A stretch of 64,000 bases of DNA, taken from positions 1-64,000 of the forward strand of contig NZ_QLLL01000012.1 of NCBI RefSeq assembly GCF_003259335.1. The letters run 5' to 3'. The notes beneath the pieces were generated by a model. That model saw nothing but the letters and a program-made list of their open reading frames with translations, was not told where the DNA came from and searched no databases. The DNA comes from Chitinophaga skermanii. GTDB lineage: Bacteria > Bacteroidota > Bacteroidia > Chitinophagales > Chitinophagaceae. The position numbers and the translations under genes were made by a program. This document shows positions 1 through 7,840 of the stretch, in pieces (the first letter of the stretch is position 1; every line of letters starts with the position of its first letter).

Positions 1-35
1 TGTCTTGTACTAAAATAACTTGACACTTAGCTAGC
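1..35. repeat. Left terminal inverted repeat of the IS
   Basis: It pairs with the complement of 1297-1331. The first 25 bases agree at about 17 positions, including TGTC, CTAAAA, ACTT and ACA, and a further TAG-TAG agreement follows. Base 1 is probably the true tip, because both ends align from TGTC. Confidence 0.8.
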
Positions 36-89
36 GATATTACTAAATGAACTTGACAGGGTTTGTCAAATTACTGATTTTACTTGACA
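8..89. repeat. Three direct iterons inside the left IS end
   Basis: Three 18-bp direct copies lie at 8-25, 41-58 and 72-89. The first is TACTAAAATAACTTGACA. The second differs from it at two positions. The third keeps TACT and ACTTGACA. Spacing is 33 and 31 bp, about three helical turns. The third copy overlaps the 3' end of orfB. They may be transposase binding sites (inference). Confidence 0.75.
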
Positions 90-941
90 AACAGCTTGAA
101 TACCAGCATTATGCTTCGTAGCTGGTGTTTGTAAATCGCATCCAAAGTGCCGTCTATACTGGTTGTAGCGGTAAATGGCGCTATTTACCTGCTTTACGGC
201 TGCTTGGAAAGAAGGAAATTGTTGGTTTAGTTCAAATTCCTGTTTCAAAATACCATTTACACGTTCGGCTAATGCATTTTCATATGGGCTCCCCGTCTGG
301 GTCATGCTGATTTTAACACCGTTTTTTTGCAGCACGCTTACGTAATCGTTACAGCAATATTGCACACCGCGATCAGAATGATGAATGAGGGATTCGGCAG
401 GTAAAGCCCTTGCCTTTAAGGCCCTTTTTAAGGCTGCAATACAGCCGTCAGCTTTTAAATTGGGGCTTAACTCGTAACCCACAATTTTCCTTGAATAAGC
501 GTCTGTTATTAATGACAAGTGTATAAAACCATTTTTAGTAGACAAGTAAGTAATATCACTTACCCATAACTGTTCTGGTCGACTAGGTACCATTCCTTGG
601 ATTAAGCTAGGCCATTTACGGTAATGATGACTAGACTGCGTCGTATATACCCTCTTTTTGTGACGTTTTACCAATAACCCGTGATCGGCCAATAATGCGT
701 GTAGACCATCCCTTCCTAGTTTTATGTTTTGAGACACAAAGGTGGGCTTTAGCTCCTTGTAAAGCTTAATAGTACCACTTTTTGGAACCATTTTCTTGAC
801 GGCTTGCACCAAGTCTAATACGACTGCTTTTTGCCAACTACTACTGCTATCACGTTGTTTAATATCATACCATGCTTGCCTTGTTTTACCAAACAAACCA
901 CAGATTTTTGACAAGGGGACTTCCCGCATTATCGCTTTCAT
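66..941 (-). CDS. IS3-family transposase OrfB (DDE integrase domain)
   Basis: This is the catalytic subunit of the IS, 291 residues. An N-terminal HTH_21-like segment precedes an rve-type RNase H fold. The DDE triad is visible in WVSDITYL, HHSDRGVQYC and NALAERVNGILKQEFE. Its ATG overlaps the orfA stop in an ATGA, so it can be made by termination-reinitiation, or as an OrfAB fusion by -1 frameshifting as in other IS3 elements. The frame is intact, so the element may be active. Confidence 0.95.
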   Translation of the reverse strand: MKAIMREVPLSKICGLFGKTRQAWYDIKQRDSSSSWQKAVVLDLVQAVKKMVPKSGTIKLYKELKPTFVSQNIKLGRDGLHALLADHGLLVKRHKKRVYTTQSSHHYRKWPSLIQGMVPSRPEQLWVSDITYLSTKNGFIHLSLITDAYSRKIVGYELSPNLKADGCIAALKRALKARALPAESLIHHSDRGVQYCCNDYVSVLQKNGVKISMTQTGSPYENALAERVNGILKQEFELNQQFPSFQAAVKQVNSAIYRYNQYRRHFGCDLQTPATKHNAGIQAVCQVKSVI

Positions 942-1279
942 TTGGGTGGCTGTTTGATGCCAAGCTTTTTTACGATATCAACGCCCAGCTCCTTTTCTGC
1001 ATTTTTGATCAACATTTCTAAGGCTGTAATACGAAGTTGGGCATCCTTCAATTGCTCTTCCACTTCACTATTAGCGGTAGAAGCCTGAACACTAGATGAT
1101 GTAGAAGCTTCATTCTTTCTAAACCATTCTACCATCGTTTGCACAACAGATGCACTTTTTAAACCATGCTTCCTAGCTAGTTCGGACATACTCAGTGAAC
1201 CTGTGAGGTACTCACGGGCGATCATAATTTTGAAGGACTCCTCGTAAAGGAAGGCGCTACGACCATGTTTCTTTTTCAT
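938..1279 (-). CDS. IS3-family transposase OrfA (helix-turn-helix)
   Basis: DNA-binding subunit, 113 residues. An HTH_Tnp_1-like domain occupies residues 1-55 (MSELARKHGLKSASVVQTMV). A leucine-rich coiled coil from about residue 70 to 100 would serve multimerisation. It ends in KQPPK and shares a 4-base ATGA with orfB. The start is about 50 bases inside the right inverted repeat, as usual for IS3 elements. Confidence 0.92.
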   Translation of the reverse strand: MKKKHGRSAFLYEESFKIMIAREYLTGSLSMSELARKHGLKSASVVQTMVEWFRKNEASTSSSVQASTANSEVEEQLKDAQLRITALEMLIKNAEKELGVDIVKKLGIKQPPK

Positions 1280-1296
1280 AATTATCTCAAATTTAG

Positions 1297-1331
1297 GCTA
1301 ACTATATGTAAAGTCGTTTTAGGAACCGACA
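1297..1331. repeat. Right terminal inverted repeat of the IS
   Basis: Partner of the left end, upstream of orfA. It contains the complement of CTAAAACGACTTTACA and ends ...CCGACA at 1331. Confidence 0.8.
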
Positions 1332-1459
1332 TTGGAAATTACTTGGGAAGTACTTGGAGGTTATTTAGAAGTTACTTTTTGTTAGTAGGAAGGTATAGGT
1401 ATATAATGGAGGGATAATGGGAGAAGTATTGGGGAGGTAGCTTAAAGGGATTGGGAGGG
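1332..1459. repeat. Degenerate 11-bp periodic array (A)
   Basis: From 1339 the sequence reads as consecutive 11-mers: TTACTTGGGAA, GTACTTGGAGG, TTATTTAGAAG, TTACTTTTTGT, TAGTAGGAAGG, TATAGGTATAT, AATGGAGGGAT, AATGGGAGAAG, TATTGGGGAGG, TAGCTTAAAGG, GATTGGGAGGG. Each has a T/A-rich front half and mostly a G-rich back half. Bases 1332-1338 (TTGGAAA) match the last seven positions of a unit whose front is replaced by the IS end. The 11-bp period argues against coding. It lies downstream of gltA, after that gene's terminator. Confidence 0.65.
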
Positions 1460-1472
1460 GGTATTAAACAGA

Positions 1473-1500
1473 AGAGGCTACCTTATAATGGGTAGCCTCT
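1473..1500 (-). terminator. Rho-independent terminator of gltA
   Basis: Perfect 10-bp inverted repeat AGAGGCTACC / GGTAGCCTCT with an 8-base loop. It begins 22 bases beyond the gltA stop codon. The following T tract is short (CTTCTGTTT). Confidence 0.75.
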
Positions 1501-1522
1501 TGAAAGTATTTGGATACTTGTA

Positions 1523-2848
1523 TTATCCTTCGATTACTTCTGCTTTTCCTTCTACGAAAAGTTTCATCCATTCGGTTGTTACAGATTTAGGTCTTTCGAT
1601 AGATAAACCTAAAGCTCTATCCCAACATAATGATGCCAATACGCCTAATGCGCGAGACACACCGAATAATACTGTATAGAATTCATATTCAACTAAACCA
1701 TAGTGAACGAGTAATGCACCAGAGTGAGCATCTACGTTTGGCCATGGGTTTTTAGCTTTACCTAATTCCGTTAAGATACCAGGTACGGTGTCGTACACCA
1801 TCCATACGATGCGAACGAGTTCGTCGTTTGGTAAGTGTGTTTTTGCGAATTCCATTTGCGCAGTGAAGCGAGGATCGGTTTTACGCAATACAGCGTGACC
1901 GTAACCAGGTACCACTTTACCATCAGCCAATGTTTTACGAACATAAGCTTCGATTTGATCTTTGGTTGGCATTCCGCCGCCCAATTCTTCACGCATGTCT
2001 AAAATCCATTTGATTACTTCTTGGTTAGCCAAGCCGTGTAATGGACCCGCGAGGCCGGTCATACCAGCTGCGAAAGACAAATATGGATCACTTAATGCAG
2101 AACCTACGAGGTGCGTAGTGTGAGCACTTACGTTACCACCTTCGTGATCAGCATGGATCACCATGTATAAACGCATCAATTCGTTGAAAGCATCATCGGT
2201 ATAACCCAACATGTGAGCGAAGTTGCTAGCCCAATCCAATTCGCCGTTAGGTTGAATGTGTTGGCCGCCTTTGTATTTACGACGGTAGATATAAGCAGCT
2301 ACGCGTGGTAAGCGAGCGATGAGGTTTAATGAATCTTCGAAAACATAGCTCCAGTAGTCTTTTTTGTTGATACCTTCTGCGTAAGCTTTTGCGAATAATG
2401 ATTCTGTTTGGAGAGCCATGATAGCGATGGTGAACATCGTCATCGGGTGGGTAGTAAGTGGTAATGCATCGATTGCATCAAAAACGTGGTTTGGCACGTG
2501 AGATCTTCTGCCTAAAACGCTGGAGATCGTTTGAACGTCGGCTTCTGTAGGTAATTCACCGATCAACATCAAATAGAATAAACCTTCTGGCAATGGTTCT
2601 TTACCACCTGGTGCCTTTGGAAGTTTTTCTCTTAATTCTGGGATTGAATACCCACGAAAGCGAATACCCTCATTCGCATCTAGCAGAGACGTTTCTGTCA
2701 CTAATCCGGTAATACCGCGCATACCTTGGTATACTTGCGCAAGCGTTACATCTTCAATCTTCGTATTGCCATGATTTTTGATTAACTCCTTTACTTCCGC
2801 GCTTAATTCATCTGCTTTAACCTTAAACTTATCTTTTATATAGCTCAT
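1523..2848 (-). CDS. gltA: Citrate synthase, mitochondrial-like type
   Basis: Condenses acetyl-CoA and oxaloacetate to citrate, the first TCA step; cytosolic; 441 residues. Catalytic His-His-Asp are visible in GPLHGLANQEV, GYGHAVLRKTDPR and NVDAHSGALLVHYG. The block HEGGNVSAHTTHLVGSALSD closely matches, from memory, the animal mitochondrial enzyme rather than E. coli GltA, and the length fits that class. Monocistronic, with its own promoter (about 2891) and terminator. The ATG start is supported by the N-terminus MSYIKDKFK and the promoter position. Confidence 0.97.
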   Translation of the reverse strand: MSYIKDKFKVKADELSAEVKELIKNHGNTKIEDVTLAQVYQGMRGITGLVTETSLLDANEGIRFRGYSIPELREKLPKAPGGKEPLPEGLFYLMLIGELPTEADVQTISSVLGRRSHVPNHVFDAIDALPLTTHPMTMFTIAIMALQTESLFAKAYAEGINKKDYWSYVFEDSLNLIARLPRVAAYIYRRKYKGGQHIQPNGELDWASNFAHMLGYTDDAFNELMRLYMVIHADHEGGNVSAHTTHLVGSALSDPYLSFAAGMTGLAGPLHGLANQEVIKWILDMREELGGGMPTKDQIEAYVRKTLADGKVVPGYGHAVLRKTDPRFTAQMEFAKTHLPNDELVRIVWMVYDTVPGILTELGKAKNPWPNVDAHSGALLVHYGLVEYEFYTVLFGVSRALGVLASLCWDRALGLSIERPKSVTTEWMKLFVEGKAEVIEG

Positions 2849-2890
2849 TTGCCGCTAAATTTGGTAATGTAAACAAATTCGATCAATGAA

Positions 2891-2898
2891 CAAAAGTA
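2891..2898 (-). promoter_or_regulatory. Predicted -7 promoter element of gltA
   Basis: Minus-strand TACTTTTG matches the Bacteroidota -7 consensus TAnnTTTG, 42 bases upstream of the gltA ATG. No good TTTG -33 box is seen about 19 bases further upstream. Confidence 0.45.
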
Positions 2899-2965
2899 AG
2901 AAAATTCCGAAAGCGTATAAACTAAAATTAGCCGCTATTCGTTACAAAATTGTTATAATTCTTAC

Positions 2966-4051
2966 CTATTTCGGCGCTTTTTGATACAGATAGAAGGCTA
3001 AACCACCGAATACAAAATTCGGTATCCAAACGGCAAGAAGCGGGTCCAGCGAAGCTTTCGTGGCAAATACCGTGGAAAATTGTAAAAAGAGAATATAGCT
3101 GGCGCTGATAACAATACCTAAAGCTAAGTGTAATCCACTCCCCCCTCTTACTTTTTTACTAGCCATAATTCCACCAATCAATGTTAATATAATAACAGAG
3201 AATGCGGCCGATGTTCTTCTATAATACTCAACTTTAAACACGCTTAAGCCTTCACTACCCCTAATTTCCTCGCGCTCGATATATCGGCGCAATTCTGGTG
3301 TTGTAAGGGCTTCTTGTATGTTCTTATCGTCGGTTGCTAATTCTGATGGCTCAAATGGCAATTTTAACAGCGAGTCGGGCCTTTCATCCAAAGTTTCCTT
3401 TAAGCCTACAATCTTGCGCGAACTAACGCCTGTTAAGGCCCATTTCTTCGTCGCCGTATCGTAGCGGATACTTTGTGCTTTCATTTTGAAAAATACTTCT
3501 TCTCCTTTGATACGTTGCAATACAAAGCCCGAACCATAGTTCGATGCTACGTTGTAGTAACCTAAGGTTACATAAGTATTGGTATCTATACGGTAAGTTT
3601 TATCGGAAACCTGGCCCAAGTTATCATCCGGGCGGTGTACATATTTATTCTCGAACGTTGTACGGATACGGTTGGCAGCCGGTACCACGTATTGGTTGGC
3701 TAACCATAATATAAAGGCAAACCCAATAGCACCTACCCAGTACGGACGTAAAAATCTTCTAAAACTTACCCCTGCAGCCAAAATCGCAACGATTTCTGTG
3801 CGGTATGCCATTTTAGAAGTAAAGAGGATACAAGAAATAAAGATGAATAATGGGAATAACAAGGCCGCGATGTGCGGAATAAAACCAATGTAATATTCCA
3901 TCACAATTTGTGTGAACGACAGGTTGTGTTTCATGAAATCGTCTACCTTCTCGGTAATGTCGATCACTACCGATATCACCAGCAGAACCATTAAACAGAA
4001 AACGAAAGTGCCGATGAACTTACGTAATATATACCAGTCAATTTTTTTCAT
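2966..4051 (-). CDS. LptF/LptG family permease (YjgP/YjgQ)
   Basis: Inner-membrane subunit of the Lpt transporter that moves LPS to the outer membrane, 361 residues. It has the family topology: a short basic N-terminus (MKKIDWYILRKF), three hydrophobic segments in the first 120 residues, a periplasmic beta-jellyroll domain (about 130-270), and three more TM segments at the C-terminus. The family contains LptF and LptG; sequence alone does not separate them here. It lies 96 bases downstream of tgt on the same strand and may be cotranscribed. Confidence 0.9.
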   Translation of the reverse strand: MKKIDWYILRKFIGTFVFCLMVLLVISVVIDITEKVDDFMKHNLSFTQIVMEYYIGFIPHIAALLFPLFIFISCILFTSKMAYRTEIVAILAAGVSFRRFLRPYWVGAIGFAFILWLANQYVVPAANRIRTTFENKYVHRPDDNLGQVSDKTYRIDTNTYVTLGYYNVASNYGSGFVLQRIKGEEVFFKMKAQSIRYDTATKKWALTGVSSRKIVGLKETLDERPDSLLKLPFEPSELATDDKNIQEALTTPELRRYIEREEIRGSEGLSVFKVEYYRRTSAAFSVIILTLIGGIMASKKVRGGSGLHLALGIVISASYILFLQFSTVFATKASLDPLLAVWIPNFVFGGLAFYLYQKAPK

Positions 4052-4147
4052 GTAACCTGTACGTCGTGATGATGCCTTTTAATATGGATCGCGTTTGCCG
4101 CGAAATTTTGCCCAATTTAGTAATTAAAGTTTTTAGCGATGCAAGTT

Positions 4148-5278
4148 TTATAATCTTACTTGCAATTGTTTTACCATTCCTTCCTTCCAAGTAGCAAAAG
4201 TACCGGCTAGAATCTGCTTCCGGGCTTCTTTTACCAAATCCAAATAGAAGGCCAAGTTATGTATACTCGCTAATTGCATACCCAAGATTTCACCTGCCAC
4301 AAATAAATGCCTTAAGTAGGCTTTCGTGTATTTACTTGTTGCCACGCAGGCACTGTTCTCGTCGATTGGTGTGAAATCGTCGGCCCATTTCTTGTTTTTG
4401 ATGTTAATTACACCATTCCAAGTAAACAACATCCCGTTTCTACCGTTTCTAGTAGGCATTACGCAATCGAACATGTCGACACCTAGGGAAATATTTTGTA
4501 AGATATTCCATGGTGTACCCACGCCCATTAAGTATCTTGGTTTATCGGTTGGTAAAACATCGCATACCAATTCGCACATTTCGTACATATCGGCCTCTGG
4601 CTCGCCCACGCTGAGCCCACCAATGGCATTACCTGCACATTCTTTGGAAGCGATTACTTCCGCAGAAATCTTGCGTAGGTCTTTATACGTACTTCCTTGT
4701 ACGATAGGGAAAAGGTTTTGTTCGTAGCCATAAACGGGCTCTGTTTCCGCGAAGCGCTTGATACAGCGATCGAGCCAGCGGTGTGTTAGCTCCATGGATT
4801 TCTTCGCGTAGCGGTAATCCGAAGGGTATGGCGGACATTCGTCGAACGCCATAATTATATCGGCACCGATGATTCGCTGGGTATCCATTACGTTTTCGGG
4901 CGTAAAGAGGTGGCGGGAACCGTCGATATGCGATTGGAACACGCAGCCTTCTTCTTTGATTTTGCGGTTATTGGCGAGGGAGAACACTTGGTACCCACCG
5001 GAATCGGTGAGTAATGGGCGTTCCCAGCCATTGAATTTATGCAAGCCACCGGCTTGTTTAATAATATCGAGACCTGGACGTAGGTACAAATGGTACGTAT
5101 TGCCGAGGATGATTTGAGCATTTATGTCAGTACGCAATTGTTCTTGGGTAACGGCTTTAACGCTCCCCACAGTGCCTACAGGCATAAAGATCGGGGTTTC
5201 GATCTCGCCATGCGCGGTTGTCAACTTCCCGGCCCTTGCTTTGGAACCGGCATCGGTATGTAATAATTCGAACTTCAT
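4148..5278 (-). CDS. tgt: Queuine/preQ1 tRNA-ribosyltransferase
   Basis: Exchanges guanine-34 for preQ1 in GUN-anticodon tRNAs (queuosine pathway). I place the start at the ATG of MKFELLHTDAG, giving 376 residues, the usual length; a longer frame begins at 5293. The acid in LLTDSGGYQVFSL (Asp92) and the nucleophile in DMFDCVMPTRNGRNG (Asp271) are present. The zinc motif is degenerate: where E. coli Tgt has C-x-C-x2-C, this protein has Ser309, Cys311 and Thr314, while the fourth ligand His340 is kept at the same spacing. queE, queD and folE also lie in this window. Confidence 0.95.
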   Translation of the reverse strand: MKFELLHTDAGSKARAGKLTTAHGEIETPIFMPVGTVGSVKAVTQEQLRTDINAQIILGNTYHLYLRPGLDIIKQAGGLHKFNGWERPLLTDSGGYQVFSLANNRKIKEEGCVFQSHIDGSRHLFTPENVMDTQRIIGADIIMAFDECPPYPSDYRYAKKSMELTHRWLDRCIKRFAETEPVYGYEQNLFPIVQGSTYKDLRKISAEVIASKECAGNAIGGLSVGEPEADMYEMCELVCDVLPTDKPRYLMGVGTPWNILQNISLGVDMFDCVMPTRNGRNGMLFTWNGVINIKNKKWADDFTPIDENSACVATSKYTKAYLRHLFVAGEILGMQLASIHNLAFYLDLVKEARKQILAGTFATWKEGMVKQLQVRL

Positions 5279-5433
5279 AATTTCAGCCTGCAAAAGTATT
5301 CCAATTTGTCAATAAAACAGTTGGGAACGAATTATACACTTGTTAATATTATTTCTTTAGGCCGCAGGTGCGGGTTTTAAAGAACGCCGAATAATAATTT
5401 TCAGAAACAAATATATAGGTAAATAAAAACATA

Positions 5434-5441
5434 TATTTTTG
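5434..5441 (+). promoter_or_regulatory. Predicted -7 element close to the glycosyltransferase ATG
   Basis: TATTTTTG fits TAnnTTTG and ends 6 bases before the ATG at 5448. Transcription would start on or next to the start codon, suggesting a leaderless mRNA. The -33 box is not convincing. Confidence 0.4.
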
Positions 5442-5447
5442 CGGGCT

Positions 5448-6590
5448 ATGTTGGATCTAGGAATCATAATCTTTTATGCGTTTGCAGTAGTAGCGGGGAT
5501 CCAGGCATTGTATTACCTGGTGATTTTTTCCCGCTTAGCTTTTTACAAGCGTACTTTTAGCGATCAAGAACCTGCACAGTTACCGATTTCAGTGGTAATT
5601 TGTGCCAAGAATGAAGAAGTGGCTCTCCCGAAAAACCTGCCACAAGTATTACAACAGCGTTACGCCAATGATAAGGGTGTAGGGTACGAGGTGATTGTAG
5701 TAGATGATAACTCGGAAGATGACTCTAAATACTACCTCCGAAGCTTGGAACCTACTTTCCCTCATTTCAGGCATATAGAAATCAAACAGTCGGCCAAGTT
5801 CATCCCGGGCAAGAAATACCCTTTATCAATTGGTATTAAAGGTGCCCAGCATGGCGTTGTGTTGTTAACAGATGCCGATTGTAAGCCTGGTAGCACTTAT
5901 TGGGTGTCGTATATGAGCCAAGGCTTTACGGAAGGGAAAGATATTGTATTGGGGTACGGTCCTTATTACAAAAAGAAAGGTTTTCTTAATAAAGTAGTAC
6001 GCTATGAAACATTTTTTAGCGCCATGCAATATTTGAGCTTCGCCATGAGCGGGGCGCCATATATGGGCGTGGGCAGGAATTTGGCGTATAAAACCCAGCT
6101 ATTCTTCGATAACAAAGGGTTTACTTCTCACCAACATATTGCTAGCGGCGACGATGATTTATTTGTGAATAAGGTGGCTAATGCTAAGAATACAGCCGTG
6201 GTGCTGGATAAGCATGCATTTGCTTATTCAGAGCCGAAAATGAGCTGGTCGTCGTGGTTTAGGCAGAAAACGCGTCATATGAGCACGGGTAAGCATTACC
6301 GGTTTGGTCATAAAGTGATGTTAGGATTATTCTCTTTGACGCACTTTTTGTTCTACCCGTTGTTGCTGGCAGCGGTGTTTGGCTTGTTCAATGATCCTTT
6401 GCTGTATTGGGTTTTAGGCATTTTTGCAGCTAAAACAATTATCCAAGGTGGTATTATGTATGGTGGTATGAAAAAGCTTCATGAGCAGGACCTCTTTTGG
6501 TATAGTTGGTGCTTAGATATCTTCATGTTGCTTTATTATGTTATTTTTACGCCCGCATTATTCTTCAAATCGAAGAACAAGTGGAAGTAA
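5448..6590 (+). CDS. Family 2 glycosyltransferase, membrane-anchored
   Basis: Predicted processive or lipid-linked GT2 sugar transferase, 380 residues. An N-terminal TM helix (residues 3-25) is followed by a GT-A domain: PISVVICAKNEE, VIVVDDNSED, the DxD-type LLTDADC, and SGDDDLF. The C-terminus has two or three TM helices (about 290-375). I prefer the ATG at 5448 over an in-frame TTG at 5439 because the -7 element overlaps the latter. The acceptor cannot be told. rsmG follows after 2 bases, so they form one operon. Confidence 0.88.
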   Translation: MLDLGIIIFYAFAVVAGIQALYYLVIFSRLAFYKRTFSDQEPAQLPISVVICAKNEEVALPKNLPQVLQQRYANDKGVGYEVIVVDDNSEDDSKYYLRSLEPTFPHFRHIEIKQSAKFIPGKKYPLSIGIKGAQHGVVLLTDADCKPGSTYWVSYMSQGFTEGKDIVLGYGPYYKKKGFLNKVVRYETFFSAMQYLSFAMSGAPYMGVGRNLAYKTQLFFDNKGFTSHQHIASGDDDLFVNKVANAKNTAVVLDKHAFAYSEPKMSWSSWFRQKTRHMSTGKHYRFGHKVMLGLFSLTHFLFYPLLLAAVFGLFNDPLLYWVLGIFAAKTIIQGGIMYGGMKKLHEQDLFWYSWCLDIFMLLYYVIFTPALFFKSKNKWK

Positions 6591-6592
6591 TT

Positions 6593-7225
6593 ATGGAGAT
6601 CATCAACAAATATTTTAGCGATTTCACGCCGAAGCAGCAGCAACAATTTGAGGCGCTGGAGGCTGTTTATAAAGAATGGAATGAAAAGATTAACGTCATT
6701 TCCCGTAAAAACATTGATAGTTTATACGAGCAACACGTGCTTCATTCTTTAAGCATCCCGGCGATTGCAGATTTCCCGGATGGCAACCAGGTACTCGATT
6801 TGGGTACAGGTGGTGGGTTCCCGGGCATTCCTTTGGCGATTTTCTATCCCAATGTGCAATTTCACTTGGTGGATTCTATCAATAAAAAACTGAAAGTAGT
6901 AGAAGCCGTTGTAGAAGCCCTTGGCCTCGAAAACGTTACTACACAGCATACGCGTATAGAAGACATCAAAAACAGGAAGTTCGACCATGTTGTTTCGCGA
7001 GCTGTAGCACCGTTGAAAGACTTGTGGTTTTGGAGCAAACCTGTTTTGAAGAAATCGTCACCAGAGCATTGGGTAAATATGAAACATGGCCTCATTTGTT
7101 TGAAAGGTGGTGATCTTGGCCAAGAAATCTCTGAAAGTGGCACAAGGCCTATGCTGACTGAGATTTACGAGCTTTTCCCAGAAGAATATTTTAAAGAGAA
7201 ATACGTGGTGTGCGTGCCTTGTTAA
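6593..7225 (+). CDS. rsmG: 16S rRNA (guanine-527-N7)-methyltransferase
   Basis: SAM-dependent methylation of G527 in 16S rRNA, 210 residues from the ATG at MEIINKYFSDF. The frame is open upstream into the glycosyltransferase gene, but that part is an overlap artefact. Family features: NVISRKNIDSLYEQHVLHSL, the SAM-binding VLDLGTGGGFPGIPLAI, and the DHVVSRAVAPL motif. It lies 2 bases after the upstream stop and ends at a strong terminator. Confidence 0.96.
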   Translation: MEIINKYFSDFTPKQQQQFEALEAVYKEWNEKINVISRKNIDSLYEQHVLHSLSIPAIADFPDGNQVLDLGTGGGFPGIPLAIFYPNVQFHLVDSINKKLKVVEAVVEALGLENVTTQHTRIEDIKNRKFDHVVSRAVAPLKDLWFWSKPVLKKSSPEHWVNMKHGLICLKGGDLGQEISESGTRPMLTEIYELFPEEYFKEKYVVCVPC

Positions 7226-7246
7226 TGTACATTTTGCAGATATTGA

Positions 7247-7280
7247 AAACGGCTGGTCCATAAGGATCAGCCGTTTTTTG
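7247..7280 (+). terminator. Terminator of the GT2-rsmG operon
   Basis: AAAACGGCTG and CAGCCGTTTT form the stem, with inner TCC/GGA pairing, followed by TTTTTTG. Confidence 0.9.
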
Positions 7281-7302
7281 TTTGTACAATATAGTTGTTA
7301 GT

Positions 7303-7821
7303 TTATGCTGTTTTTTCATGAGCAACCATTAATGTTGCATGATAGTGGAACGCCATTAAGAAATAAAAAAAATTGGGATGCTCTTGGTGAATAACTACAC
7401 CAAGATAACTCGCCGAACCATTGGGATTAGGTGGTAAAATTTCAAATGAAATAAACTTCCAATCAAGGCCTTTAGATTTAGCCATTCTGCGGAAATATTT
7501 TGATCTTACTTTGTCAAGCAGATCAACCGAGTCGCATAAAAAAGTATAAATATTCAACTCATCATGCTGTTGAATATGGAAAAGAATGATATTTCTAAGG
7601 GTAATAGCTATGAATGGATCATAATGACTTTTCGAATTATACTCACTATCCAATCTTCGAAAATTTACTTCAAACGTCTTCCCTTCATTGTATAAAACAT
7701 CATCATCAAAGTGATTCATCGATCTATAAAATTCCACTACATAACTCAAACCTTTATCGGTTACAAAGAAATAATATGGCTTTTCTTGAAGATCACAATG
7801 AGGGGTAAAAGGGTAACCCAT
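7303..7821 (-). CDS. Hypothetical protein, 172 aa
   Basis: I do not recognise this with certainty. It is a small soluble protein rich in aromatic residues (YYFFVTDKG, HPNFFYFLMAFHYH) with no signal peptide or TM helix. The start MGYPFTPHCDLQEKPYYFFVT resembles a Bacteroidota family of unknown function (possibly DUF6169; from memory). It lies 19 bases downstream of another unknown gene on the same strand, and both are more AT-rich than their neighbours. Confidence 0.7.
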   Translation of the reverse strand: MGYPFTPHCDLQEKPYYFFVTDKGLSYVVEFYRSMNHFDDDVLYNEGKTFEVNFRRLDSEYNSKSHYDPFIAITLRNIILFHIQQHDELNIYTFLCDSVDLLDKVRSKYFRRMAKSKGLDWKFISFEILPPNPNGSASYLGVVIHQEHPNFFYFLMAFHYHATLMVAHEKTA

Positions 7822-7840
7822 AAAGAGGTGTATAAATGAA

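Larger units (their letters stand above)
1..1331 (-). mobile_element. IS3-family insertion sequence, apparently complete
   Basis: Two overlapping transposase reading frames (orfA 938-1279, orfB 66-941) lie between imperfect terminal inverted repeats. The left end begins TGTC at base 1. The right end, read inward from 1331, also begins TGTC, and both carry the core CTAAAA-NN-ACTT-N-ACA in register. TG...CA termini and the orfA/orfB layout are typical of the IS3 family. The left end coincides exactly with the first base of the window, so a target duplication cannot be checked; this may be a contig broken at a repeated IS. The right flank starts TTGGAAA, inside an 11-bp periodic array. Confidence 0.9.

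Noticed and set aside
1332-1459. The periodic arrays as remnants of coding repeats
   Set aside because: An 11-bp period is not a multiple of three and the units keep phase in bases, not codons; no long open frame spans them.
1488-1679. 63-residue plus-strand ORF over the gltA 3' end
   Set aside because: It runs antisense through the gltA terminator and coding region; no independent support.
6506-6592. Longer start for rsmG inside the glycosyltransferase gene
   Set aside because: The extra 29 residues are the shifted frame of the upstream gene, and family homology starts at MEIINKYF.
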